Positions 8,354-17,068 of a DNA stretch of 64,000 nt are shown here, one piece after another. This stretch comes from Thermoactinomyces mirandus (GTDB lineage Bacteria; Bacillota; Bacilli; Thermoactinomycetales; Thermoactinomycetaceae). The position numbers and the translations under genes were made by a program. Each line of letters begins with the position of its first letter. The stretch's first letter is position 1. The DNA lies in contig NZ_JACEOL010000036.1 in the NCBI RefSeq assembly GCF_013868055.1, forward strand, positions 1 to 64,000, written 5' to 3'. The notes under the pieces are model-generated. The model was not told the origin of the DNA, searched no databases, and saw only the letters and a list, made by a program, of their open reading frames with translations.

Positions 8354-9712
8354 TCAAGCAGAAACTTCTTGTTTGCGATTCATCCACCAATAGATGGGCA
8401 AGCCGGCAAGGGTAATGATAATGGTAATGACAGCCCCTTCAAGGTCATGTGTCAGCATGCTCAGGACAACAAATACAGAACCGATAATAGCCAGAATTGG
8501 AGTAACCGGATAAAAAGGAACACGATAGTTTTCTTTCTGTTTGATCCACTCCGGTTTCCGTTTGCGTAGAAGGAAAATCGCAACAAATGCCTGGATATAA
8601 AAGATAAAAATGGCAAAAATCGCGATTTCCGACAAACGATCAGGATTACTCAATACCATAAACAAAATGGCCAGCACAATCTGAAACGCGATCGCCCAGA
8701 CGGGAGTGCCGAACTTCGCGTGAACGCAGGACAAAAAGCGGGCTCCCGGCAGCAGACGGTCATTGGCCATGGCAAATGAAATCCGGGGATAGCTTAATAT
8801 TTTTCCATTCAAACCGCCAAAGATCGAAATAATTATCCCGATATCGATAAGCTGGTGGCCGGCTTCGCCAAATAAAATTCCGGCTGCCGTCCCCGCTGCA
8901 TTTTCTCCCAATGCCTGAATCTGGCTGGCAGGCATGATATGAATCAGTGCCATGTTCACGGCCAGATAGGAGACAATGATCACCAGCAGGCCAATACTGA
9001 TTGCTTTGGGAAGAATTTTTGCCGGATTCCGCATCTCACCCGCTGCCGAAGCAGAGGCAATCCAGCCATCATAAGCGAACATGGCGGCAAGCATAGCCGC
9101 TCCCAGTCCTTCTTTGCTTCCTCCCGCGGTGGAGGCGGAAAAAATGTCACCCGAACCATACATCAGACCAAAAACAGCAATCAGGACAATAGGGATCAAT
9201 TTGGCAGCCGTGGTAACAACCTGGATCATTCCCCCGTATTTTACACCCAAACTGTTCACGACAGCCAGAAAGATGACGGTGCCCATTCCAATATACAAAT
9301 GCCAGGAACCCCCCAATTTGAAATAGCTGGCAACCAGTATGCCAAAGTAAAGCCCCATCGCGCCGATTAATGCCGGCTGATAGATCACATTTTGCACCCA
9401 GCCGCTGATAAAGCCGGAGAACCTGCCATACACTTCTTCCAAATAGATGTACAATCCGCCTGTTTTGGGAATGCGAGCGCAAAGCTCTGCAATGGTGAGC
9501 CCTGCCGCTAACGTCAGCAATCCTGTCAATAACCAGGCCAATAAAGCCATCGACGTATTGCCTCCGACATAATCGAGAACCGTCCCCGGCTTGACAAATA
9601 CACCGGAACCAATGACAACGCCAACTACCAGTGAAATAGCCGGCCAAAAGCCCAAATCCCTCTTTAAGTTTTGTTCTTGATTCAGCATTTTTACCACCAT
9701 TCTATTTTCCAC
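8354..9712 (-). CDS. APC-family amino-acid permease (SteT/LAT-like)
   Basis: A 452-residue transporter with about 12 membrane segments. The N-terminal GVVIGSGVFVKPG matches the substrate-binding loop of helix 1 in the APC superfamily, and TIAELCARIPKTGGLYIYLEEVYG is close to the SteT/LAT group of amino-acid exchangers and permeases. The start is uncertain: a GTG at 9712 has AAAGG about 10 nt upstream, and a later ATG (MLNQEQN) also fits the family start. The amino acid carried is not determinable here. It lies beside asnB but appears separately transcribed. Confidence 0.88.
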   Translation of the reverse strand: MENRMVVKMLNQEQNLKRDLGFWPAISLVVGVVIGSGVFVKPGTVLDYVGGNTSMALLAWLLTGLLTLAAGLTIAELCARIPKTGGLYIYLEEVYGRFSGFISGWVQNVIYQPALIGAMGLYFGILVASYFKLGGSWHLYIGMGTVIFLAVVNSLGVKYGGMIQVVTTAAKLIPIVLIAVFGLMYGSGDIFSASTAGGSKEGLGAAMLAAMFAYDGWIASASAAGEMRNPAKILPKAISIGLLVIIVSYLAVNMALIHIMPASQIQALGENAAGTAAGILFGEAGHQLIDIGIIISIFGGLNGKILSYPRISFAMANDRLLPGARFLSCVHAKFGTPVWAIAFQIVLAILFMVLSNPDRLSEIAIFAIFIFYIQAFVAIFLLRKRKPEWIKQKENYRVPFYPVTPILAIIGSVFVVLSMLTHDLEGAVITIIITLAGLPIYWWMNRKQEVSA

Positions 9713-9800
9713 GAATAAATACCTTTCACATTATAACTCTAATGCTTTAATTAAGTAAATTATTAATTAAAAAAAGAATAATGTTATTTTATGTAAAAGA

Positions 9801-9826
9801 AAAACCCGTGTCAGGGTTTTCTACTT
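9801..9826 (-). terminator. Terminator of asnB
   Basis: AAAACCC (9801-9807) pairs with GGGTTTT (9814-9820) and is followed by T-rich sequence on the minus strand, immediately after the asnB stop. Confidence 0.7.
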
Positions 9827-11665
9827 AATTACAACTTTATATTTTTTCATCCACTCATTCAGTTGCCACCAGTAGGCCAGCAAAGCGGGAACATTCATCA
9901 ACTGGCCAAACCAGGGCAGATGCAGCTGGGTTAAATCCTGGTTCATAAAATTCTCCACTTCCTTGCGGTCCAACACTTGAAACAGTGGAGCCGAAGGAGT
10001 ATCCAGCAATTGTCGAATCTGTTTTTTCATCAGCCGTAAATAATCGGGATGGTGTGTTTTTGGATAAGGGCTTTTTTTGCGTTCAACAATCTCCTTTGGC
10101 AGCAAATCCCTGAAGGCATAACGCAGCAGACCTTTCTCCCGATTCCCGTATTTTTTGAGTGCCCAGGGGATATTCCAAACATATTCCACCAGATGATGAT
10201 CACAAAACGGAACGCGCACTTCAAGCCCGAAGGCCATGCTCATCCGGTCTTTCCGGTCAAGAAGTGTCGGCATCCAGCGCGTCAGATTGAGGTAGAACAT
10301 CTCCCGCATACGTGCTTCCCCGGCATTGTCCTCGGATAAACGGGGAACTTCCGACAATGCCTCCTGATAACGTGCTTCTGCATACTCCATAGGGCGGATT
10401 CGCGCTTTTATTTCCGGGGAAATAAAAGGAATCCGTTTGGTAACCAAGTGGGCCCAGGGGAAGGTATCGGCATTCACCATTTCTTCCCGGTGAAACCAGG
10501 GGTATCCCCCAAAGACCTCGTCCGCACACTCTCCGGACAAAACCACCGTCATCTCTTTCCTGATTTCCCTCGAAAAGAGGAACAGCGACGCATCTACATC
10601 AGCCATTCCCGGCAGGTCACGGGCTTCCATCGCCTGAATCAGGCTGTCAAACAATTCGAAGTTGTCCAGTAAAACGGTATGGTGTTCAGAACCGATCCGG
10701 TCTGCCATCAATTCCGCCCAAGGAGCATCAGAATTGGGCTGAAATTCATTCACATGAAAATATTTGTCGTTGTCGATATAATCGACTGAAAAAGTATGCA
10801 AAATCCCCCGCTTTTCCTCTTGAAACACTTTGGCTGCACAAGCAGAAATTGCGCTGGAATCAAGCCCGCCAGAAAGCATCGTTCCAATCGGAACATCAGA
10901 CACCAGTTGCCTTTTTATCGCATCCTGAAAAAGTTCCCGTATCTTGTGGGCTGTTGTCTCCAGATTATCTTCATGATGACGGCTGGTCAATTCCCAGTAG
11001 GTGCCTGTTTTGATCCCGTCACGGCCATAACGCAGGAATTGGCCCGGACGCAGTTCGTAAATATCCTTGAACACACCACATCCCGGTGTTCTGGCCGGCC
11101 CCATGACCAAAAGTTCAGCCAGGCCCTCGTCATCAATTACCGGTTCCACGAAAGGATGGGCCAATAATGATTTCAGTTCAGACCCAAACAGGAATGAATC
11201 CCCGATCTTTGTATAAAATAAAGGCTTTACACCGATCCGGTCTCTTGCCATAAAACAGGTTTGCCTGCATTCATCCCAGATGGCAAAGGCGAAAATCCCG
11301 TTAAGGTATTTTAGGCAATCTTCTCCCCATTCGATATATGCGGTAAGAATCAGTTCCGTATCTGAGCGGGTGGAAAGGGAATGGCCAAGTGACAGCAGTT
11401 TTAGCCGAAGTTCACCCATGTTGTAGATTTCACCGTTATAGGTAATGACAAATTTGCGGCCCTCCACTGTCCTGACCATCGGTTGTATGCCGCCTTCCGG
11501 GTCAATCACGATCAGGCGCCGATGCCCAAAAGCCGCATGTGGCGAAAACCAGGTGCCTCCTGCATCGGGGCCCCGGCTTACAAGGGTACGATTCATCTGT
11601 TGGAGGATTCCCCTCTCCCGGGTCAAATCTTTCGTAAAATCAATCCATCCCGTAATTCCGCACAC
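9821..11665 (-). CDS. asnB: Asparagine synthetase, glutamine-hydrolysing (AsnO-like)
   Basis: A 614-residue class II glutamine amidotransferase converting aspartate, glutamine and ATP to asparagine. The nucleophile Cys2 follows the start (CGITGWIDF), with RGPD and FGHRRL motifs in the N-terminal glutaminase domain. The synthetase domain carries the P-loop-like LSGGLDSSAI (about residue 264) and LSGECADEVFGGYPWF. Length and sequence resemble Bacillus AsnO, the paralogue linked to sporulation, more than AsnB. The start is a GTG at 11665 with AAGGATGGGGAT upstream. A terminator follows directly, so it is probably monocistronic. Confidence 0.93.
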   Translation of the reverse strand: MCGITGWIDFTKDLTRERGILQQMNRTLVSRGPDAGGTWFSPHAAFGHRRLIVIDPEGGIQPMVRTVEGRKFVITYNGEIYNMGELRLKLLSLGHSLSTRSDTELILTAYIEWGEDCLKYLNGIFAFAIWDECRQTCFMARDRIGVKPLFYTKIGDSFLFGSELKSLLAHPFVEPVIDDEGLAELLVMGPARTPGCGVFKDIYELRPGQFLRYGRDGIKTGTYWELTSRHHEDNLETTAHKIRELFQDAIKRQLVSDVPIGTMLSGGLDSSAISACAAKVFQEEKRGILHTFSVDYIDNDKYFHVNEFQPNSDAPWAELMADRIGSEHHTVLLDNFELFDSLIQAMEARDLPGMADVDASLFLFSREIRKEMTVVLSGECADEVFGGYPWFHREEMVNADTFPWAHLVTKRIPFISPEIKARIRPMEYAEARYQEALSEVPRLSEDNAGEARMREMFYLNLTRWMPTLLDRKDRMSMAFGLEVRVPFCDHHLVEYVWNIPWALKKYGNREKGLLRYAFRDLLPKEIVERKKSPYPKTHHPDYLRLMKKQIRQLLDTPSAPLFQVLDRKEVENFMNQDLTQLHLPWFGQLMNVPALLAYWWQLNEWMKKYKVVIK

Positions 11666-11880
11666 AGACTATCCCCATCCTTTCCTGGACTTTTTTCCAT
11701 TGTCTAAATCAGCAATTCCTTTACATCTTATGAAAAAAACAAACAATAAGTGCCTATTTAAACAATTTTTCGAATAAATTCAATATAATCCGAAAATACC
11801 GAATTAGGAATTCTCAACATTTTATGGTATGATAGAATTCCCTTCTTTATAATCGTTTTCCAGTGAAGGAGGGAAGGCAT

Positions 11881-12618
11881 TTGTTATACAAATCTTTGAC
11901 CAGTCTGGGGATTGGGGCGGCATCTGTCGATACACGCTTAAACCAGAAACCTTATTATGCGGGTTCACCGGTTGAGGGAGTCGTTTTCATTCGCGGCGGA
12001 CAAGCGGACCAACAGATTGACGATATTTATCTGTATCTGGTTGTTCATTATCTGAAAAACCATAAAAAAACCTCTTTCATTCTTCATAATTATCAACTGT
12101 CCAGGGCCTTTACCATTCATAAGAATGAAACGAAAGAAATCCCTTTTCAAATTGAATTACCTCTCGTGACGCCCATGTCAACGGGAAGCTACCCGGTCTA
12201 TTTAAAAACCGGATTGGATATCAAAATGGCCATTGATCCCAGTGATCAGGACATGATTGAAGTGCATCCCCATCCCGTCGTCCAAAAATGTCTCAAGCAG
12301 GTCGAGGAGTCCGAGTTTATTTTATATCAAATCTACAATCAGTATGATTCCGGCTCCAAGGCACACCCTTTCCAGCAAGTTTTCCAATTTCGCCCGACAG
12401 GACGCTATCATGGGTTTATTGATCAGCTAAATCTCGTTTTTCATCTGTCGAAAGTTAAAATTATCATGGATCTGGAAATGGTGCGAGCAAACCAGTCGTT
12501 CTATACAACTTTTGCGTGGAATCCTGATGAATCCAGCCGTATTTATATCAATGGGAGAGAAACTTTATCAGATCCCACAAAAAAATTAAAAGATGTCTTA
12601 AGCCGAAAACCTGGGTAA
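11881..12618 (+). CDS. spo0M: Sporulation-control protein Spo0M (arrestin-like fold)
   Basis: A 245-residue SpoOM-family protein. The N-terminal SLTSLGIGAASVDTRL and the following VEGVVFIRGGQADQQIDDIYLYL match Spo0M, a cytoplasmic arrestin-like beta-sandwich protein that affects entry into sporulation and cell morphology in Bacillus. The start is a TTG at 11881 preceded by AAGGAGGG at 7 nt; an upstream in-frame GTG lies ahead of the ribosome site and is rejected. A terminator follows the stop, so it stands alone. Confidence 0.88.
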   Translation: MLYKSLTSLGIGAASVDTRLNQKPYYAGSPVEGVVFIRGGQADQQIDDIYLYLVVHYLKNHKKTSFILHNYQLSRAFTIHKNETKEIPFQIELPLVTPMSTGSYPVYLKTGLDIKMAIDPSDQDMIEVHPHPVVQKCLKQVEESEFILYQIYNQYDSGSKAHPFQQVFQFRPTGRYHGFIDQLNLVFHLSKVKIIMDLEMVRANQSFYTTFAWNPDESSRIYINGRETLSDPTKKLKDVLSRKPG

Positions 12619-12624
12619 AGGTCA

Positions 12625-12664
12625 GGGTGATGCACCATTTGCGGTCAACATCGCCCTTTTTGTT
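12625..12664 (+). terminator. Terminator of spo0M
   Basis: GGGTGATG and CATCGCCC form a stem followed by TTTTTGTTTTG, 7 bp after the spo0M stop. Confidence 0.75.
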
Positions 12665-12861
12665 TTGTTCATCCGCTTATTTCGCTGCTTCCCCCGTCTG
12701 TTTATGCCATTTTTTAAAACTTTCCTTTTGAATCCAACCTTCTTTTCTTTTTCAATCATAAAATATCATTATAAGTACAAAATTTATTCTTAAACAGTGT
12801 TTTTCCTTTTTTTAGGATCTTGCTATCATGACATCAGAATCAATAAAAAAGGAGGTTCACT

Positions 12862-13545
12862 ATGTCTCACAAGATTCTTGTCATTGAAGACGATACCGAC
12901 ATCCAGGAATTGATCCGGGAATTTTTAATAGTTCAACATTATGATGTCGATACAGCCAATGACGGAGACGAAGGTATCCGCAAATTTATGGAAAACAGAC
13001 CGGATTTATTGATTTTGGATATCATGTTGCCACAAATGGACGGCTACCAGGTATTAAGAACGATTCGAAAAATCTCTTCTGTTCCCGTCATCATGTTGAC
13101 GGCCCTGGATGAGGAAGCCGACCAGATCAAGGGATTTGAACTGGGCGTAGATGATTATATAACCAAGCCTTTTTCATTTCACATTCTGAACAAACGCGTA
13201 GAAGCCGTTTTGCGAAGAGCATATCCGGCCGAAACGAATCGCAAGTTAACGTATCATGAAATTACAGTTGATTTGGACGGTTATTCCGTTTACGTCAATC
13301 AGCAGAAAAAGAGTTTGACGAACAAAGAGTTTGACATTTTGAAAACACTTGTGGAAAATCAGGGAAGGGTATGTTCAAGGGATCTGTTATTAAACAAGGT
13401 CTGGGGCATGGATTTTTATGGGGATCCCCGTGTGGTGGACACCCATATAAAAAATTTGCGCAAGAAACTGGGAGTTCCCTATATCCACACCGTAAAGGGA
13501 GTTGGTTATAAACTTGATACCGCAAAGACAAGGCATCACCCGTAA
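12862..13545 (+). CDS. OmpR/PhoB-family response regulator
   Basis: A 227-residue response regulator. The receiver domain (1-115) has acidic residues at 10-11, phosphoacceptor Asp53 in LLILDIMLPQMDGY, switch Thr in MLTALD and Lys in ITKPFSF. A winged-helix domain (about 130-225) ends in HTVKGVGYKLD. The ATG has AAAAGGAGG 8 nt upstream. Its end overlaps the following kinase gene by about 44 bp, showing translational coupling. The regulon cannot be deduced. Confidence 0.93.
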   Translation: MSHKILVIEDDTDIQELIREFLIVQHYDVDTANDGDEGIRKFMENRPDLLILDIMLPQMDGYQVLRTIRKISSVPVIMLTALDEEADQIKGFELGVDDYITKPFSFHILNKRVEAVLRRAYPAETNRKLTYHEITVDLDGYSVYVNQQKKSLTNKEFDILKTLVENQGRVCSRDLLLNKVWGMDFYGDPRVVDTHIKNLRKKLGVPYIHTVKGVGYKLDTAKTRHHP

Positions 13546-14950
13546 AATCTTTCTGATTACCAGTGCTTTACTGGCACTGTCGACAACGGTTATATTTGCC
13601 TCTTTTTATTTTTTACTGCCTTCATTTTATTATCAATATAAAATTAATAACCTGAACCATGGCATCCAGCAATTATTAAATACGGTCCGACCGCTGACCA
13701 TTTCACAGTCACAGGATATTCTTTATAAATTCACCCATGATTACAACGTTGATTTGGCAATCCGTGACCAGCAGGGAAACATGATGATCATTCCGGCGGT
13801 TGATTCACAACTTTACAAAATTCCGTCTGCATCAAAAAGCGGATTATCATCCGGGACAGATAAAAATACCCCACCCATCCAGGTCCTGGAAAAACCGATT
13901 GTTTTCCAAAGTGGCCGATTTACCGCCACCTTTATCGCAACCATGCAACCAATTGATGAAGCATCCAGCGCCATTTTGATGTTCATGCCCTATATGGCGA
14001 TATTTGTCCTGCTCATTTCTGTGGGTGGCGCGTTCCTTTATGCAAAATTGATCGCCCAGCCACTGCTGAAAATCAACGAGGTAGCCAAACGTATGGCCAA
14101 ACTGGATTTCAGCCAGACTTGCCCGGCCCATTCCGATGACGAAATCGGGGAACTGTCCCAAAGCCTGAATGAACTGTCGCAAAATCTGAAACGAACCATG
14201 ACTGAACTGAAACAGGCCAACAATAGATTAAAAGACGATATTCAGCGTGAACGGGAACAGGAAACAAGACGCAGGGAATTTATGGCCACCATTTCCCACG
14301 AACTGAAATCGCCCATCACAGCCGTAATGGGCCAGCTGGAAGGCATGATCCACCAAATTGGCGTTTACAAAGACCGGGACAAATACTTGTACAGATCCTA
14401 TATGGTGATGCAAAACATGCAGCAACTGGTAAAAGAGATTCTGGAAGTTTCCAAATTGGAATCCTGTACATTTATCCCCTCAAAAAAACCGGTTCATTTA
14501 ACTTCCATGATCGAGGCTGTCGTAAAGAGGCTGGACTTTTTTTGTCAGGACAAGCAATTGCAGTTAAAAGTACAATTGGAACCGGAAATAATTATTCATG
14601 CTGATCCGGATCTTTTGCAAAAAGCAATCAGCAATGTCATTCATAACGCAATGAACTATTCACCTCCGCAGGCACTGGTTGAAGTCAAACTGAAGCGTTT
14701 GACCCATGTACAACTCAGCGTCTTTAACACCGGCACTTTCATTCCTGAGTCCGAACTGGACAAGATCTTCGATCCTTTTTATCGCCTGGAAAAATCGAGA
14801 AACCGAAGTACAGGCGGAAGCGGACTGGGACTTTTTATTGTAAAAAAAATTTTGGAAATCCATTCATTCCCTTATCAACTGACCAATGAAAAAAACGGTG
14901 TCCTGTTTACCATCGACTTCCCCGCAAATGGACAGTCAAGTCCGTGTTAA
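13502..14950 (+). CDS. Membrane sensor histidine kinase
   Basis: A 482-residue HAMP-type kinase, partner of the upstream regulator. A first membrane segment (about 15-37) and a second (about 158-182) bracket a roughly 120-residue extracytoplasmic sensor. HAMP follows, then the dimerisation helix with phosphoacceptor His in MATISHELKSPIT, N-box NVIHNAMNYS, F/G region IFDPFYRLEKSR and G-box GGSGLGLFIVKK. The start is uncertain: TTG codons at 13502 and 13514 are both inside the regulator gene, and AAAGGGAG favours 13514. No efflux or target operon sits beside it, so the signal is unknown. Confidence 0.92.
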   Translation: MVINLIPQRQGITRKIFLITSALLALSTTVIFASFYFLLPSFYYQYKINNLNHGIQQLLNTVRPLTISQSQDILYKFTHDYNVDLAIRDQQGNMMIIPAVDSQLYKIPSASKSGLSSGTDKNTPPIQVLEKPIVFQSGRFTATFIATMQPIDEASSAILMFMPYMAIFVLLISVGGAFLYAKLIAQPLLKINEVAKRMAKLDFSQTCPAHSDDEIGELSQSLNELSQNLKRTMTELKQANNRLKDDIQREREQETRRREFMATISHELKSPITAVMGQLEGMIHQIGVYKDRDKYLYRSYMVMQNMQQLVKEILEVSKLESCTFIPSKKPVHLTSMIEAVVKRLDFFCQDKQLQLKVQLEPEIIIHADPDLLQKAISNVIHNAMNYSPPQALVEVKLKRLTHVQLSVFNTGTFIPESELDKIFDPFYRLEKSRNRSTGGSGLGLFIVKKILEIHSFPYQLTNEKNGVLFTIDFPANGQSSPC

Positions 14951-14958
14951 AAAACTTT

Positions 14959-14999
14959 CCAGGGATTGTCCGGAAAACACTCTGAAAAACAATCCCTGG
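14959..14999. repeat. Perfect 11-bp inverted repeat
   Basis: CCAGGGATTGT (14959-14969) and ACAATCCCTGG (14989-14999) pair perfectly around a 19-nt loop just after the kinase stop. No T-run follows on the plus strand, while the minus strand runs into AAAGTTTTTT. It could stabilise the kinase mRNA end or terminate minus-strand transcription. Confidence 0.5.
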
Positions 15000-15132
15000 A
15001 GATGCAGATTGAAATCAGACAGTTTTAACCTGGAATAATTACTTGTAAACAGATTGAAGCGCTGAATAAACAAACGATAAAAATCCAGGTAAATTCATGG
15101 TTTTCTCCATTTCCCCTTTTTCACATATCAAC

Positions 15133-15177
15133 ATATCCACAATCTTATCCACATTATCCACAATATCTTGTGGTTAA
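15133..15177. promoter_or_regulatory. DnaA-box module 1, outside oriC
   Basis: Four DnaA-type 9-mers in 45 bp: ATATCCACA (15133-15141), a 3-bp gap, TTATCCACA (15145-15153), TTATCCACA directly abutting (15154-15162), and an inverted TTAACCACA (15169-15177). Two are perfect consensus boxes. The site is about 22 kb from dnaA, in a non-coding stretch. DnaA binding is inferred from sequence; titration or transcriptional control are possible roles. Confidence 0.75.
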
Positions 15178-15522
15178 CAATTATATAAAATTATTCATCA
15201 TGCATCATAAAAGTTTGTTCCCTTTTTTTCCTCACAAAACGAGGACAAAAAAACGATATCCTTGAAAAACCGCAGAATCCCCCATGATTATCCGATTAAA
15301 TCAAATCAATCTAAAAAGAATAATTTTTATACAAATAATAAATACGAACTGCTTTTCATTTGACTTTTTTGTGACCTTTTCAGGTTTAATATTTCGAATT
15401 AACCGATGATTCGTTATGATAATTATGACACTAACTGTTTTGTTATTCCTTACTTTTGAAAAGGGATTAACGGGAAGGTTAGTGCAATGGGATTGAAATA
15501 TCGGGAAAGCTTTCACGTAAAA

Positions 15523-15556
15523 GGAGTCGCCTCAATTGATGCGACTCCCCTTTTTT
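15523..15556 (+). terminator. Strong orphan intrinsic terminator
   Basis: GGAGTCGC (15523-15530) and GCGACTCC (15541-15548) pair perfectly and are followed by CCTTTTTT. No coding gene precedes it: the last plus-strand gene ends at 14950 behind another hairpin. It may end an uncharacterised small RNA transcribed somewhere in 15.2-15.5 kb. Confidence 0.75.
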
Positions 15557-15589
15557 ATTCCTGTCGGAATCAACATAAAATTTATCAAG

Positions 15590-15619
15590 ATATCCACAAT
15601 TTTATTCACATTATCCACA
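15590..15619. promoter_or_regulatory. DnaA-box module 2, same geometry as module 1
   Basis: ATATCCACA (15590-15598), a 3-bp gap, TTATTCACA (15602-15610) and abutting TTATCCACA (15611-15619). The order and spacing (9-3-9-9) copy module 1 exactly, 457 bp away, while the surrounding sequence differs. Confidence 0.72.
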
Positions 15620-15717
15620 ACATCACACCGAAAAACAGGCTGTTTTTATTTGATGAATGAACCGGTTGCAATCCACAAACAATAACTCCAGTTTTGATGA
15701 GAAAGGAGGAATCGGCG

Positions 15718-15816
15718 TTGAGTATCCCTGTCCGGATCGGGTTGATTGCCCTCACCTCCATTTCTTTCATCGTGCTTGCCTGGGTACAATACCGCAACCG
15801 TCGCAAAGCAAAGTAA
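15718..15816 (+). CDS. Predicted 32-residue single-pass membrane peptide
   Basis: A short ORF starting at TTG with AAAGGAGG 8 nt upstream, one of the best ribosome sites in this area. It encodes MSIPVRIGLIALTSISFIVL then AWVQYRNRRKAK: one hydrophobic segment (about residues 6-22) followed by a very basic tail. This is the layout of small membrane regulators and of type I toxin peptides, but no family is recognised and no antisense RNA was identified. It lies 100 bp after DnaA-box module 2. Translation is an inference from the ribosome site. Confidence 0.5.
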   Translation: MSIPVRIGLIALTSISFIVLAWVQYRNRRKAK

Positions 15817-16058
15817 CAGGGGGATTTTCCCCACTATCTGCTCCAAGTCCACATTTCCCGATTGGTTCTGCTTTTCCTCTTCAAAGTATTAACATAAAAT
15901 TAAAATTTTAAAATTATTTTTTTACTTTTTGCAATATTTATTCCTTTAATCAAAAATGTTTTATTAATATACTTAATATTTTATCTAATGCAATACCATT
16001 CATTATTTTGTTTATTACGAATGCAAATAATAACACCACTGATCAAGGGGAATCTCTT

Positions 16059-16490
16059 GTGAAACTGAAGAAACTCAGCATTGCCATTCTTGTGTGGATA
16101 TGTGTGTTGATGCTTCCTTTCTCAACCGGACTTGCCAGTAATGAAGGAATGGCTGAAACAGTAGTTTTCGCTCCAACCGGCATATTGCCCATGGGGCCTG
16201 GAGAATGGGATTATGTTGGTTCTTCCACCTTTGTCTCTTCAAGTGCCTATGCCAGGTCGGGAGGCGGAGACTTTATGTTTTGTCTGAATCCCGGTCCTTC
16301 CACCTATTATTACCTGTATGAATACGACCCGGACAATGCGGATGAATATGTTGGATATGTGTACCTGAAGGCTGGTCAATGCGGAGTTTTCCGCAATATT
16401 GGCAAATATGTCGATGGCAAAAACAAGAAAGCTGAATTTTATGTAGCCAAAAATGTTGGCGAAACAGCACATGTGGATTTCTGGGATTAG
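16059..16490 (+). CDS. Secreted protein of unknown function
   Basis: A 143-residue precursor. The GTG start at 16059 has AAGGGG 8 nt upstream, and the first codons (VKLKKLSIAILVWICVLMLP) form a typical signal peptide, probably cleaved near GLA. The mature part of about 115 residues is rich in Tyr, Gly and Asp and holds two Cys (MFCLNPG and AGQCGVF) that could form a disulfide. I recognise no domain. It is flanked by AT-rich DNA upstream and a bidirectional terminator downstream, so it is a lone gene. Confidence 0.65.
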   Translation: MKLKKLSIAILVWICVLMLPFSTGLASNEGMAETVVFAPTGILPMGPGEWDYVGSSTFVSSSAYARSGGGDFMFCLNPGPSTYYYLYEYDPDNADEYVGYVYLKAGQCGVFRNIGKYVDGKNKKAEFYVAKNVGETAHVDFWD

Positions 16491-16579
16491 TTCCCAAGTC
16501 CAGAAGCAAAAAAATTATCAAAAAACATCAAACCCATATACTATATGAATTAAGCTGGATCACAAAAATATTCCAGCAC

Positions 16580-16614
16580 AAAAAACGCTTGGAAAATTTC
16601 CAGGCGTTTTTTTC
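16580..16614. terminator. Bidirectional terminator between the secreted protein and ASCH genes
   Basis: AAAAAACGC(T)TGGAAA and TTTCCAGGCGTTTTTTT form a hairpin with A and T tracts on both sides, between two convergent genes. Confidence 0.8.
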
Positions 16615-17068
16615 ATTTGTTTCTTACATCAACTAATTTGAACCGCTCACATACCAACAACATATCTTCCGAAAATTCAAGTCCTACCCTACTCAATTCT
16701 TTTGTAAAGAATTTTTTATGAGTTTCTTTCCAATATTGATAAGTTCTGTCCCCTTCACCTTCAGCAATAGCAAAATCCTCTGTAACCTCATTCATGGGCA
16801 TTATTTTAACATCTACTGTTTTAATAATGGCCACAGGTTCGTCTCTGCTGTTTAAGATAATGCTGTAATTTCCAGCAGAAGGTAATGGCTCATTTTCAAT
16901 TTCATAAAAAACCAATCCGGAACAAGTAGCTGTTTTAATGCCATCTATTACCAACTTGGCCAAATAGTCCGGATGATCTCCAAATTGCCACGAACTTACC
17001 GATTTTGGCTTCTCTTGACCTTGGGACTTCCAAAATTCATCCCAATATATTTGCGATGCTTTATTCAC
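16613..17068 (-). CDS. ASCH domain protein
   Basis: A 151-residue ASCH-domain protein. The stretch from about residue 15 (WDEFWKSQG) through LAKLVIDGIKTATCSGLVFYE, where K and T sit at the ligand groove, to the C-terminal CERFKLVDV is typical. ASCH domains resemble PUA folds and bind RNA or nucleoside-like ligands; some members are amidohydrolases on modified nucleosides. The start is a GTG at 17068 with AGGGGG 7 nt upstream; about 20 further codons upstream are open but lack a site. No linked gene points to its substrate. Confidence 0.8.
   Translation of the reverse strand: MNKASQIYWDEFWKSQGQEKPKSVSSWQFGDHPDYLAKLVIDGIKTATCSGLVFYEIENEPLPSAGNYSIILNSRDEPVAIIKTVDVKIMPMNEVTEDFAIAEGEGDRTYQYWKETHKKFFTKELSRVGLEFSEDMLLVCERFKLVDVRNK

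Noticed and set aside
15301..15516. A 71-codon minus-strand frame between the DnaA modules
   Set aside because: No ribosome site, very AT-rich composition, no family resemblance, and it ends inside simple-sequence DNA.
15430..15520. A stretch resembling part of a cobalamin riboswitch (AACGGGAAGGTTAGTGCAA)
   Set aside because: The matching downstream half and the CCCGCAACTG-type core are absent, and no cobalamin gene follows.
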